Assembly: GCF_019264345.1 (NCBI RefSeq)
Contig: NZ_JAHVAO010000001.1
Location: forward strand, 2,294,001 to 2,358,000
Length of the DNA stretch: 64,000 nucleotides
DNA from: Marinobacter arenosus
GTDB taxonomy: Bacteria; Pseudomonadota; Gammaproteobacteria; Pseudomonadales; Oleiphilaceae
Reading direction: 5' to 3'
This document shows, one piece after another, positions 1 through 7,840 of the stretch (within the stretch, counting starts at the first letter, position 1; every line of letters begins with the position of its first letter). The notes under the pieces were generated by a model that saw only the letters and a program-made list of their open reading frames with translations, had not been told where the DNA came from and did not search any database. The translations under genes and the position numbers were made by a program.

Positions 1-341
1 TCAAGGCCGACCACATCGCCCTGCTGTTCGCCACGGGCGAGAAACCCGGCCTGGAAACCTCCCTGTCCGCCCGCGGCCTGACTCGGAGAAACCTGGTGAC
101 CGTCTCCAATTTCTCCGGCCTGCCCGAATTCCTGCGCGGGACCGATATGCTGGCCACCGCGCCCGAGCTGATGAGCAAACACTTACTTCGGGACTTTGCC
201 TGGACACCCCTGCCCTTCGACTTCAAACCCTTCACCCTGTTGATGCTCTGGCATCGCCGGAACCAGAACGACCCCGCCCACCGCTGGCTGCGGAATCATG
301 TGAACGCCGTGGCAGCGACCATGAACGGTCTCAACCCATAA
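1..341 (+). CDS. LysR-family regulator, C-terminal end (partial)
   Basis: The reading frame is open from the left edge (first full codon at base 3) to the TAA ending at 341. About 112 residues are visible, so the helix-turn-helix and most of the effector domain lie outside the window. The stretch NFSGLPEFLRGTDMLAT, followed by LLRDFAWTPLPFDF and LMLWHRRNQNDPAHRWLRNHV, is typical of the last part of the LysR substrate-binding domain. There the chain returns to the first subdomain and ends in an amphipathic helix. The drug exporter at 567 follows on the same strand after 225 bases, so the regulator may control it, although the gap holds a large hairpin element. Family assignment is fairly safe; the effector is unknown. 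Confidence 0.75.
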   Translation, partial: KADHIALLFATGEKPGLETSLSARGLTRRNLVTVSNFSGLPEFLRGTDMLATAPELMSKHLLRDFAWTPLPFDFKPFTLLMLWHRRNQNDPAHRWLRNHVNAVAATMNGLNP

Positions 342-433
342 TCAATCGATATTGTTCATATATCGTATGAAGCCTGCGGCCGTTATTTTTCTGGCCGAAC
401 GACACTAGACTCCCTTCAACAGTTTGACCGCCT

Positions 434-539
434 GCTGGGATAAATGCCTTCCAAAACTGCGCGGAGCCGAGGATGGCGAAGCTCAAGCGCCACAGGGATG
501 TGCCGCCAGGAGCGGGTTTTGGAAGGCATTTATCCCAGC
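434..539 (+). repeat. Long-armed two-hairpin element, copy 1
   Basis: Bases 434-457 and 516-539 form a perfect 24-bp inverted repeat. The 58 bases between them can fold two small hairpins: GCC-GAGGAT-GGC (loop GGA at 471-473) and CAC-AGGGAT-GTG (loop GGA at 496-498). A further pairing, GCTC (481-484) with GAGC (510-513), could extend the second stem. The core is shared with elements at 16696 and 30649, but the arms are not. The element ends 27 bases before the exporter start and leaves its AGGA ribosome site (557-560) free. The loop ACAGGGATGT fits the published CsrA binding consensus. Being an RNA element is inferred; the structure is read directly from the sequence. Confidence 0.8.
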
Positions 540-566
540 GGGCCTCCTCCACTCTCAGGAAACAAG

Positions 567-1787
567 ATGCTCACGCTTACCAGTGTCTGGACAACCATCC
601 TGCTCGCCGCCGCCGTGGCGCTCGGGCCGCTCGCCACCGACATGTACCTGCCGGCGCTGCCGCAGATCGGGAGCGACTTTGGTACCGGCACCGATCAGGT
701 CCAGCTGACACTGAGCCTCTACATGGTCGGCTTTGCGCTGGCCCAGCTTATCTGCGGCCCCCTGGCCGACCGCTTCGGCCGCAAGCCGATCATGATCGGG
801 GGCTTCGTGCTATTCGCTATCGCCAGCATTGGCTGTGCTCTTGCCACGAACATCGAAACCCTGATGCTGTGTCGGTTCCTGCAAGCCCTGGGTGGTTCGG
901 CAGGCCCGGTCCTGGGCCGCGCCGCGATCCGGGACATTTACACCCCCCGTGAAGCCGCCAGGATCCTCGCCATTCTTGCCAGCATCATGGCACTGGCACC
1001 GGCCATTGCGCCCACCATCGGCGGCTTCCTGGTCGCCGGCCTCGGCTGGTCGTCCATTTTCCTGGTCCTCGCAGGCTACGCCCTGGTGATGGCGGTTGTG
1101 GTGGCCTTCGGCATTCCCGAACCCATGCGCCCGGACTATCGCCAGCCGCTCAAGCTCTGCAGCCTGCTGCGTAACTATCGGCGCATTGGCACCGACATCA
1201 GCTTTCTTGGCTACACCCTGACCAACGCCCTGATTTTCTCGGGCCTGTTTGCGTTTCTGTCGGGTTCGTCGTTCGTGCTGATCGACTTCCTGGGTGTGGC
1301 GCCCGAACACTTCGGGCTGTTCTTCGCGTGCATGGTGGCCGGCTACGTCACCGGGAACCTGTCCGCCGTTCGCCTGGGCAGCAGACTGCTGCCAGACCAG
1401 ATTCTGGTACGAGGACTGGTCATCGCGGTGGCCGGTGGCGGTTTGATGGCAGGGCTTGCCCTGGCCGGGGTTTACAATGTCTGGGCGGTCATTCTGCCCC
1501 AGACCCTGTTCATGCTCGGCACCGGCATGGTGCTGCCCCAGACCATGGCCGGCGCAATGGCCAACTTCCCGCGCATGGCCGGTTCGGCATCCGCCCTGTT
1601 CGGTTTTGCCCAGATGGCCGTTGCGGCCGGTGCCGGCATGCTGGTGGGCCACCTCCACGATGGCACGTCACTCGTGATGGCCATGGTGATTGCGGTGTGC
1701 GCCTGTGCGGCCCTGGCCAGCTACCTGCTGCTGGTCCAGCGACATCCGGCAGTGGGTTTCGAACCCCAGGGTGCCTCCGCGCCATAA
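567..1787 (+). CDS. Bcr/CflA-type multidrug efflux transporter (MFS)
   Basis: A 406-residue inner-membrane protein with about 12 hydrophobic segments, the usual length for 12-TM major facilitator exporters. TDMYLPALP (residues 24-32) in the first helix is the hallmark of the Bcr/CflA drug:proton antiporter subgroup. GPLADRFGRKP (64-74) is the conserved loop between helices 2 and 3. The start is ATG 567, preceded by AGGA at 557-560. The open frame continues upstream to 444, but that part runs through the hairpin element and lacks transporter-like residues, so it was excluded. It probably expels small toxic compounds using the proton gradient; the substrate cannot be read from sequence. The upstream LysR gene and the hairpin in the leader are possible control points. 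Confidence 0.88.
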   Translation: MLTLTSVWTTILLAAAVALGPLATDMYLPALPQIGSDFGTGTDQVQLTLSLYMVGFALAQLICGPLADRFGRKPIMIGGFVLFAIASIGCALATNIETLMLCRFLQALGGSAGPVLGRAAIRDIYTPREAARILAILASIMALAPAIAPTIGGFLVAGLGWSSIFLVLAGYALVMAVVVAFGIPEPMRPDYRQPLKLCSLLRNYRRIGTDISFLGYTLTNALIFSGLFAFLSGSSFVLIDFLGVAPEHFGLFFACMVAGYVTGNLSAVRLGSRLLPDQILVRGLVIAVAGGGLMAGLALAGVYNVWAVILPQTLFMLGTGMVLPQTMAGAMANFPRMAGSASALFGFAQMAVAAGAGMLVGHLHDGTSLVMAMVIAVCACAALASYLLLVQRHPAVGFEPQGASAP

Positions 1788-1818
1788 TCACTGGCCAGAG
1801 AACCGATCGGGTGCAAGA

Positions 1819-1835
1819 TAGTCCAAACTGGACTA
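1819..1835. promoter_or_regulatory. 17-base palindrome in the tpx leader
   Basis: TAGTCCA-AAC-TGGACTA is a perfect 7-bp inverted repeat with a 3-base centre, lying 56 bases before the tpx start. It is enclosed by a second inverted repeat, ATCGGGTGC (1806-1814) and GCACCCGAT (1868-1876). It could be a repressor operator or a nested leader hairpin. I do not recognise the binding protein. Confidence 0.45.
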
Positions 1836-1891
1836 CAAAGAGTAAATTGAATAACTCTGATTCCCACGCACCCGATAGCTAAGGAAAGGTC

Positions 1892-2389
1892 ATGAGCAAG
1901 GTAAATCTCGACGGCAACCCCATTGAACTGAGCGGCAACTTCCCGAAACCGGGTGAAAACGCGCCGCCCTTTACCCTCACCAACAGCGGCCTGGAAGAGG
2001 TCAAACTGGACAGCTGGGCCGGCAAGCGCAAGATTCTCAACATCGTCCCCAGCGTAGACACCGGCGTGTGCGCCGCTTCCACCCGCAAGTTCAACGAAAA
2101 GGCCGGCAGCCTCGAAAACACGGTTGTCCTGGTCGTCTCAGCAGACCTGCCATTCGCCGCCGCCCGATTCTGCGGCGCGGAAGGCCTGAAGAACGTGATC
2201 ACGCTGTCGACGTTCCGCAACTACAGCTTCCAGCAGGACTACGGCGTCGCCATCCAGGACGGTCCGCTGGCAGGGCTGTGTGCCCGTGCGGTGGTCGTGC
2301 TGGATGAGGACAACAAGGTCATGTACAGCCAACTGGTCGATGAGATCAAGGACGAGCCGGATTACGAGGCCGCGTTAAAGGCACTCTGA
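1892..2389 (+). CDS. tpx: Thiol peroxidase Tpx (atypical 2-Cys peroxiredoxin)
   Basis: Reduces hydrogen peroxide and especially alkyl or lipid hydroperoxides, using thioredoxin as reductant; periplasmic or cytoplasmic depending on the species. At 165 residues it is close to E. coli Tpx (168). The peroxidatic cysteine is C60 in [11 protein letters not shown] and the resolving cysteine is C94 in [11 protein letters not shown], matching the C61/C95 pair of E. coli. The start ATG 1892 follows a strong AAGGAAAGG ribosome site. There is no signal peptide. It appears to be a single-gene unit with its own leader containing a palindrome. It joins AhpC, AhpF and a Prx5-type enzyme elsewhere in the window as peroxide defence. 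Confidence 0.95.
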   Translation: MSKVNLDGNPIELSGNFPKPGENAPPFTLTNSGLEEVKLDSWAGKRKILNIVPSVDTGVCAASTRKFNEKAGSLENTVVLVVSADLPFAAARFCGAEGLKNVITLSTFRNYSFQQDYGVAIQDGPLAGLCARAVVVLDEDNKVMYSQLVDEIKDEPDYEAALKAL

Positions 2390-2404
2390 CCCGCCGAACG
2401 GATC

Positions 2405-2435
2405 GGGCTGACGGCGCATCCTGCGGCGTCAGCCC
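2405..2435 (+). terminator. Terminator-like hairpin after tpx
   Basis: GGGCTGACG (2405-2413) pairs with CGTCAGCCC (2427-2435), and an inner CGCA/TGCG stem closes on a TCC loop. It begins 16 bases after the tpx stop. No run of T follows, so it may slow transcription or protect the mRNA end rather than terminate by itself. Confidence 0.45.
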
Positions 2436-2519
2436 CGACCAGCACGTCGCCACCGAAACCTGGCCCCAAACCTGTTAAGATCTGTGCCCCATGTCGAACC
2501 AAGGCCACACCCTCATCCC

Positions 2520-3857
2520 GTGAGCAAACCACCCGAGACCGCCAGCCTGCCCCGTCAGCTCTACACCATGACCTGGCCCATGCTGTTTGGCGTGCTCTCC
2601 CTGATGACCTTTCAACTGGCCGACAGCGCCTTTATCGGCCAACTAGGCCGGGATCCCCTGGCGGCCCTGGGCTTCACCCTGCCCATGCAGCAGCTCATCA
2701 TCGGGCTTCAGGTGGGGCTCGGCATCGCCACCACGGCGATCATTTCCCGAACCCTGGGCCAGGGCGACGAACTCCGTGCCTTTCGCTTGGGCGGGCTGGT
2801 CATCACGGTCGGCGGCAGCCTGGTGTTCGTGCTGTGTGTGGGACTGTGGGTGCTGCAGGAGTGGATCATGACCGCGCTCGGGGCCGAGGAGTCACTGCTG
2901 CCCATGATTCGCAGCTACTGGCTGCCCTGGCTGATTGCTGCCTGGACCGGCGCCACCCTGTACTTTGGCTACAGCGTCTGCCGTTCCCATGGCGACACCA
3001 AGCTGCCGGGCTACATGATGGTCGCCACCAGCCTGCTTAACATCGCCCTGGATCCGCTCTACATCTTTGTCTTCGACTGGGGCCTCCCCGGTGCCGCCTG
3101 GGCAACGGTCACCTCCTTTAGCCTGGGCTGCCTGGTGATCTATCCCAAGCTCCTGAAACGGCACTGGGCCCGGTTCGATCTCCGCCAGCTTGCCCTGGGC
3201 CAGGCGCTGAAGCAGCTCAACGGCATCATGGCGCCGGCCATGGTCAGCCAGCTGATGCCGCCGGCCTCGGCCATGCTGGCCACCGCGATGGTGGCGGGTT
3301 TTGGGTCGGCAGCGGTGGCGGCCTGGGGGCTGGGCACGCGCCTGGAATTCTTTTCGATCGTGGTGGTGCTGGCGCTGACCATGTCGATGCCACCGATGAT
3401 CGGCCGGTTGCTGGGCGCCGGGGATATCGAGCAGATCCGCAAACTGGTGCGCATCGCGGTGCGGTTTGTGGTCGCCTGGCAGTTGGCCATCGGGCTGACC
3501 TGGCTGGTCGCCTCGGGGCTGGTGTCGGAGCTGTTCACCAGCGATGCCCAGGTTCAGGACATCCTGGCCGGCTACCTGCTCCGGGTGCCGCTGAGTTACA
3601 GCGGCCTCGGGGTGTGCATGCTGATGGTGTCGGTGTGCAACGCCCTGGGCTTGGCCATGCGGGCGTTGCTGGTATCCACGCTGCGGCTGTTCCTGTGCTT
3701 TTTGCCACTGCTCTGGCTCGGCAGCCAGCTCAATGGCATCTACGGCCTGATGAGCGGGGCCCTGGTGGGCAACCTGTTTGCCGGCGTTATGGCCTACAGC
3801 TTCTATCGCGCCGGCATGACCAAGCTGCGCTCGGCGCCGGTATCAGCCAAAGCGTGA
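2520..3857 (+). CDS. MATE-family multidrug/cation efflux protein
   Basis: A 445-residue, 12-helix inner-membrane exporter of the MATE (NorM/DinF-like) family, driven by sodium or protons. The N-terminal LYTMTWPMLFGVLSLMTF and LADSAFIGQLG are typical of the family: the first helix and the conserved D-x-x-F/V-I-G region. The start is uncertain. GTG 2520 gives an N-terminus (VSKPPETASLP) of normal length and is preferred, while GTG 2484 would add a proline-rich stretch; neither has a good ribosome site. The 3' end overlaps the convergent thioesterase gene by 15 bases. Substrate is unknown. Confidence 0.85.
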   Translation: MSKPPETASLPRQLYTMTWPMLFGVLSLMTFQLADSAFIGQLGRDPLAALGFTLPMQQLIIGLQVGLGIATTAIISRTLGQGDELRAFRLGGLVITVGGSLVFVLCVGLWVLQEWIMTALGAEESLLPMIRSYWLPWLIAAWTGATLYFGYSVCRSHGDTKLPGYMMVATSLLNIALDPLYIFVFDWGLPGAAWATVTSFSLGCLVIYPKLLKRHWARFDLRQLALGQALKQLNGIMAPAMVSQLMPPASAMLATAMVAGFGSAAVAAWGLGTRLEFFSIVVVLALTMSMPPMIGRLLGAGDIEQIRKLVRIAVRFVVAWQLAIGLTWLVASGLVSELFTSDAQVQDILAGYLLRVPLSYSGLGVCMLMVSVCNALGLAMRALLVSTLRLFLCFLPLLWLGSQLNGIYGLMSGALVGNLFAGVMAYSFYRAGMTKLRSAPVSAKA

Positions 3858-4268
3858 GCGGAAGCTCTCGGGCATGGGCGCCACTTCCTTGCGCTGGTAG
3901 TTGAAGAACACAAAGCCGTACTTGGCCAGCGCCACAGGCTGGCCGCTTTCGGCCTTGGTGACCCGGAACACGAAATCCCCGCCGTACTTGTTGAAATCCA
4001 TCAACCCGACTTCAAACCGAAGCATTTCCGGGAAGAAGGATTCGGACTGATACATGGTGGCCAGATCGGTCACGATGATGCCGATCCCGTCGTGGCCAGC
4101 TTCCTGGATGCCGTAGTTCACCAGGAACTGGGCGCGGGCCTCCGACAGCATGGAGATCAGCGCGTCGTTGCCCAGGTGGTTAGCCCCGTTGATGTCGGTG
4201 ATGCGCACCGGCATGTTGGTTTCGAAACAGAAGACGTCATCCGGGAAAGCGAGTTTGATGCGGGCCAC
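3843..4268 (-). CDS. Hot-dog fold acyl-CoA thioesterase-like protein
   Basis: A 141-residue cytoplasmic protein with features of 4-hydroxybenzoyl-CoA thioesterase-type hot-dog enzymes. ITDINGANHLGNDALISMLSEARAQF fits the family pattern D-x-N-x-x-x-H-x-x-N followed by the long central helix, and the strand VALAKYGFVFFN lies near the C-terminus. Such proteins hydrolyse acyl-CoA or acyl-carrier thioesters as homotetramers. Substrate cannot be inferred. It converges on the MATE gene with a 15-base overlap and is read away from the Nudix fusion gene, so 4269-4412 should hold divergent promoters. Confidence 0.7.
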   Translation of the reverse strand: MARIKLAFPDDVFCFETNMPVRITDINGANHLGNDALISMLSEARAQFLVNYGIQEAGHDGIGIIVTDLATMYQSESFFPEMLRFEVGLMDFNKYGGDFVFRVTKAESGQPVALAKYGFVFFNYQRKEVAPMPESFRSRFG

Positions 4269-4412
4269 GTGGGGTACCTGTCTGGCTGGGGATTCGATTG
4301 GCAGGGCGCATAATACGCGTTTGGCTTGGACTGTTCATCTTGCGGTGAATTCAGTTATCTTGCTTCGTATCTCTTATCCGGCGCTCCAATACATATTAAC
4401 AACGGGAAAACT

Positions 4413-6050
4413 ATGGATATTCGCCCTGCGGCCACTCTGGTTCTGACTCGGGATACGGAAGACGGTGTTGAAGTGCTGCTGCTTCAGCGCACCTGGGATG
4501 CGGTCTTTCTTCCCGGCTATTTCGTGTTTCCGGGGGGCGCGGTGGATCAGCAGGAAGCCACGGCCCGGGCGCACGCGGTGGGGCCGGAGGATACCGAGAT
4601 CAGCCAGGTCATGAGCCTGGACGAGGGCGGCGCCGACTACATGCTCGCCGCCGTCCGGGAGTGTTTCGAGGAGGCCGGCATTCTGGTGGCCATCGATGAG
4701 GCCGGCCAGACCATCGGCGCGGATCACCCCGTGCATCGGGACCGTGAGGCGGTATTCCAGGGCGAACTGGGCCTGGCGGACCTGTGCCAGCGGCACGGGC
4801 TGACCATTCCGCTGGACCGGCTGGCGTACCTGAGCCACTGGACCACGCCACCGGGGCCGCCTCGCCGCTTCGATACCCGCTTTTTCGTGACCGGCGCGCC
4901 CGAGGGTCAAACCGCCAGCCACGACGGTACCGAGACCATCGACCATCTGTGGATCAGCCCGCTGCAGGCCCTGGAAGACCATCGCAGTGGCCGCCGTCTG
5001 CTCGGGCTGCCAACGCTTCGGACCATGCGAGTATTGAGCGATTTTCCGAGCACCGAGGCGCTGATGCGCTATGCCCACGCCAACCCGCCGGAGACCTACC
5101 CCAGCCAGCCCTGGCCGGCATTGAAGAAGGGCAAGCCGGTCATGCTGGAGCCTGGGGCGCCGGCCTACGACGAGGCCACCCAGCTTGATCCCGAGGGCGA
5201 GGGCAGTACCCGCGCCGAGATTGTTCCGGGCGAGCCGGTCGAGGTGGCCGCCGGTGTGGTTCGGCTGACCGCACCCAACCCGGGCATGATGACCGGGCCA
5301 GGCACCAACACCTATGTGCTGGGCGATGAACGTTTTACCGTACTCGACCCCGGCCCGGACGATGCGGTGCACATCGAGCGCATTCTGGAACTGACCGGCG
5401 GCGTCATTGACCAGGTGATCGTCACCCACACGCACCCGGATCATTCACCCGCCACCGCCACATTGAAGGCAAAAACCGGGTGTCGGGTCTTCGGCCTGCC
5501 CGCGCCCAAGGGCCCCAGTCAGGACCAGACGTTTGCACCGGATGACGAGCCCGAACACGGCGACCTGATTGTGACCGAGGCAGGGCTTCTGAAGACTCTG
5601 CACACGCCCGGCCACGCGTCGAACCACGTGTGTTATCTGCTGGAAGGTCCCAACATGCTGTTCTCCGGTGACCACATCATGCAGGGGTCAACGGTGGTGA
5701 TTAATCCGCCGGATGGCGACATGAAGGCGTACCTCGATGCCCTGTACGATCTGCTTGGGGAATCGATCCGGGTGATTGCCCCGGCGCACGGCTTTCTGAT
5801 GGGGTATCCGGAAGCGGTGATTGATTTCCTGATCACCCACCGGCTGGCCCGGGAACACAAGGTGGCCAAGGCGCTGAAACAACACGGACCGGCCACGCTG
5901 AAGGATCTGACGACCCACGCCTACGACGACGTTCCGGCCGCCATTCATGGCCTGGCGGCGCGCTCGGCGCTCGCCCATTTGCTGAAGCTGGAGATCGACG
6001 GCCGCGCCCGCCAGTCTGACGAGCTCTGGCAGCCCACCCCGCGCACCTGA
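4413..6050 (+). CDS. Nudix hydrolase / metallo-beta-lactamase / winged-helix fusion
   Basis: A 545-residue cytoplasmic protein with two enzyme domains. Residues about 1-230 are a Nudix domain: FPGG at 39-42 and a Nudix helix ending REcfEEaGI (82-90), like the NUDT19-type coenzyme A diphosphatases. Residues about 280-480 are a metallo-beta-lactamase fold with H339-x-H341-x-D343-H344, GHASNH, SGDH and PAHG metal-ligand motifs. The last about 70 residues (EHKVAKALKQHGPATLKDL) look like the winged-helix tail of LACTB2-type nucleases and thioesterases. Start ATG 4413 was chosen because the Nudix fold begins at once; the open frame reaches further upstream. Both catalytic motifs are intact. Whether it acts on acyl-CoA or on nucleic acid is unknown. 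Confidence 0.82.
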   Translation: MDIRPAATLVLTRDTEDGVEVLLLQRTWDAVFLPGYFVFPGGAVDQQEATARAHAVGPEDTEISQVMSLDEGGADYMLAAVRECFEEAGILVAIDEAGQTIGADHPVHRDREAVFQGELGLADLCQRHGLTIPLDRLAYLSHWTTPPGPPRRFDTRFFVTGAPEGQTASHDGTETIDHLWISPLQALEDHRSGRRLLGLPTLRTMRVLSDFPSTEALMRYAHANPPETYPSQPWPALKKGKPVMLEPGAPAYDEATQLDPEGEGSTRAEIVPGEPVEVAAGVVRLTAPNPGMMTGPGTNTYVLGDERFTVLDPGPDDAVHIERILELTGGVIDQVIVTHTHPDHSPATATLKAKTGCRVFGLPAPKGPSQDQTFAPDDEPEHGDLIVTEAGLLKTLHTPGHASNHVCYLLEGPNMLFSGDHIMQGSTVVINPPDGDMKAYLDALYDLLGESIRVIAPAHGFLMGYPEAVIDFLITHRLAREHKVAKALKQHGPATLKDLTTHAYDDVPAAIHGLAARSALAHLLKLEIDGRARQSDELWQPTPRT

Positions 6051-6055
6051 TTGGC

Positions 6056-6088
6056 AGCCGGAGCCGGGCGGATAGCCCGGCTCCGGCT
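6056..6088 (+). terminator. Strong GC hairpin after the Nudix fusion gene
   Basis: A perfect 14-bp stem (6056-6069 with 6075-6088) and a five-base loop GGATA begin 5 bases after the stop codon. There is no T-run downstream, so termination efficiency is uncertain. Confidence 0.55.
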
Positions 6089-6354
6089 GACTTCCTCGCG
6101 ATGCCTTCCGGCAAACAAACGCCTAACGCGGTAACAAAATCGCTACCAGAAGTCGCAAAAGATCCATATTGTTAATCCCATTTGACAGGTATAACTGGGC
6201 CATCTGTACAAAATATGGCCTGCGCAGATTTTGCACAGGAACCCGAAAAATACCGGCATTTCATGAAGGTGGCATTAAACCTTTGTCACAGCTGTATTCA
6301 TGACCGCCAGGGGCACTCTATCCTTGAGCGCATTCTGACGACCCGTGAGGAACT
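6089..6354. other. Gene-free stretch before the AspA/AstE-type gene
   Basis: A 266-base AT-richer stretch between the hairpin and the start at 6355. It contains a short open frame from 6182 with no recognisable protein features, and presumably the promoter of the downstream gene. TTGACA at 6183-6188 is a good -35-like hexamer. I see no RNA gene or repeat. Confidence 0.4.
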
Positions 6355-7797
6355 ATGCTGTTGCACTGGCATTACACGCTGACACCATTTCGACCACTCG
6401 CCTGCGCGCTCGCGCTGGCCGTGCCTGCGTTCGTGCAGGCTGAAACCTCCGCGACCGACAGCGAGAAGAGCCCGGAGACCCGGATCGCCGTCCTCGCCGA
6501 GGACGAGAGTGTTGAAGACGTCGAGCAATCCCGTCCGCGTGAGACCGGGGATGCCGCCCCGAACGCGTCCGAAACCGCCAGCGCTAGTGCAAGCGGGCCC
6601 AAGGCGGCTGACTCTGCGGAACCCAAATCCAAGAAAGTGGCGCCCAACATCGACCTGAAGGAGGTCGCCCCCGCCCCGGAGCCGACGCCGCAATCCGCTC
6701 CGGCGACGCCGGCGACCGCCGCTGAACCGGCTGCCGATGCCGAACCGGCCGTGGTCACCACGCCAACCGAGGACAGCGAGATCCGCCTTGGCGAGGAAAC
6801 GGGGGGCACGGTAGCCAGGGAGCCCGCCGTTCAGCCGGCCGAAAGTTTTACCCTGTTGGACACCGAGATTCTGCCCAGCACCTCTACCCGACTGGCCTGG
6901 TCTCCGGGCATCCAGATTGCCGGGCTGTCCCAACCGACCCCGGTGCTGGTGGTGAACGGCGCCAACGCCGGCCCAACCCTGTGCCTGACCGGTGCAATCC
7001 ACGGTGACGAACTGAACGGCATCGAGATCATCCGGCGCACCATGTACGACCTCGATCCGGAGAAACTGTCCGGCCGGGTCGTCGGCATCCCGATCGTGAA
7101 CCTGCCCGGTTTCCAGCAGGGCAGCCGGTATCTGCCGGATCGTCGTGACCTCAACCGGCATTTTCCGGGCAGCCCCGACGGCAGCCTGGCGGACCGCATT
7201 GCCCACTCGCTGTTCGAGAACATCATCCGCCGCTGTAACATGCTGGTGGACATTCATACCGGCTCCCTGAAGCGGACCAACCTGCCGCAACTGCGGGCCG
7301 ACATGAACAATCCGGACGTCGCCACCTTTACCCAGGGCTTTGACCGCATGGCGGTGGTGCACAGTACCGGCTCCCCGGGCATGCTTCGCAGCGCCGCGGT
7401 AGAGGCCGGCATCACCACGGTCACCATGGAGGCGGGCGAATCCCACCGCATCCAGGAGCACCAGATCGAGGCCGGCGTGAACAGTCTCACCAGCCTGATG
7501 GAACGCCAGGGCATGATTTCCCGCATGTTCGTCTGGGGCGACCCTGAGCCGGTCTATTACGATTCCGACTGGATCCGGGCCCAGCATGGGGGCATCCTGT
7601 TCAGTGAAGTGGACCTGGGCGCCCGCGTGTCCGAGGGCGAAATTCTCGGCTACGTGGCCGATCCGATTACCAACGCCCAGTACCCGATCCGCTCCAGCAG
7701 TAACGGCCGGATCATCGGTATGGCGGTGGACCAGGTGGTGATGGCGGGCTTCGCCGCCTACCACATTGGTACGGAGGCAGAAGTTCCGGGAGAGTAG
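6355..7797 (+). CDS. Exported succinylglutamate desuccinylase/aspartoacylase-family protein
   Basis: A 480-residue protein with a cleavable signal peptide (LALAVPAFVQA, cut near residue 23). A linker of about 130 residues rich in Ala, Pro, Glu and Ser follows, then an M14-type zinc hydrolase domain. H216-G-D-E219 in GAIHGDELNG and H301 in LVDIHTG are the three expected zinc ligands; DRRDLNRHFPG is the substrate-binding arginine motif. The C-terminal about 90 residues (GARVSEGEILGYVADP) resemble the beta-barrel tail of the AspA/AstE group. Family members remove acyl groups from amino acids, or amidate or deamidate envelope components. An exported member with a long flexible linker probably works at the envelope. 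The substrate is unknown. Start ATG 6355 follows TGAGGAAC. Confidence 0.8.
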   Translation: MLLHWHYTLTPFRPLACALALAVPAFVQAETSATDSEKSPETRIAVLAEDESVEDVEQSRPRETGDAAPNASETASASASGPKAADSAEPKSKKVAPNIDLKEVAPAPEPTPQSAPATPATAAEPAADAEPAVVTTPTEDSEIRLGEETGGTVAREPAVQPAESFTLLDTEILPSTSTRLAWSPGIQIAGLSQPTPVLVVNGANAGPTLCLTGAIHGDELNGIEIIRRTMYDLDPEKLSGRVVGIPIVNLPGFQQGSRYLPDRRDLNRHFPGSPDGSLADRIAHSLFENIIRRCNMLVDIHTGSLKRTNLPQLRADMNNPDVATFTQGFDRMAVVHSTGSPGMLRSAAVEAGITTVTMEAGESHRIQEHQIEAGVNSLTSLMERQGMISRMFVWGDPEPVYYDSDWIRAQHGGILFSEVDLGARVSEGEILGYVADPITNAQYPIRSSSNGRIIGMAVDQVVMAGFAAYHIGTEAEVPGE

Positions 7798-7840
7798 TAT
7801 CCTGTGCGTTTTCCTGACCACACCCGAGGATTGAGTACGA

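Noticed and set aside
347..365. CGATAT/ATATCG inverted repeat after the LysR gene
   Set aside because: Only six pairs in AT-rich DNA; not strong enough to call an operator.
434..539. Integron attC site or REP/BIME element
   Set aside because: The arms lack the attC ends RYYYAAC/GTTRRRY, and there is no integrase. REP elements share their stem sequence between copies, whereas here only the core is shared.
444..566. N-terminal extension of the drug exporter
   Set aside because: It translates through the hairpin element, is not hydrophobic and has no family similarity; a good ribosome site precedes ATG 567.
810..1658. 282-residue antisense frame inside the drug exporter gene
   Set aside because: Low-complexity antisense shadow of a transporter gene with clear motifs.
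6182..6382. Short 66-residue open frame
   Set aside because: No ribosome site, no recognisable motif, and it runs into the signal-peptide gene at 6355.
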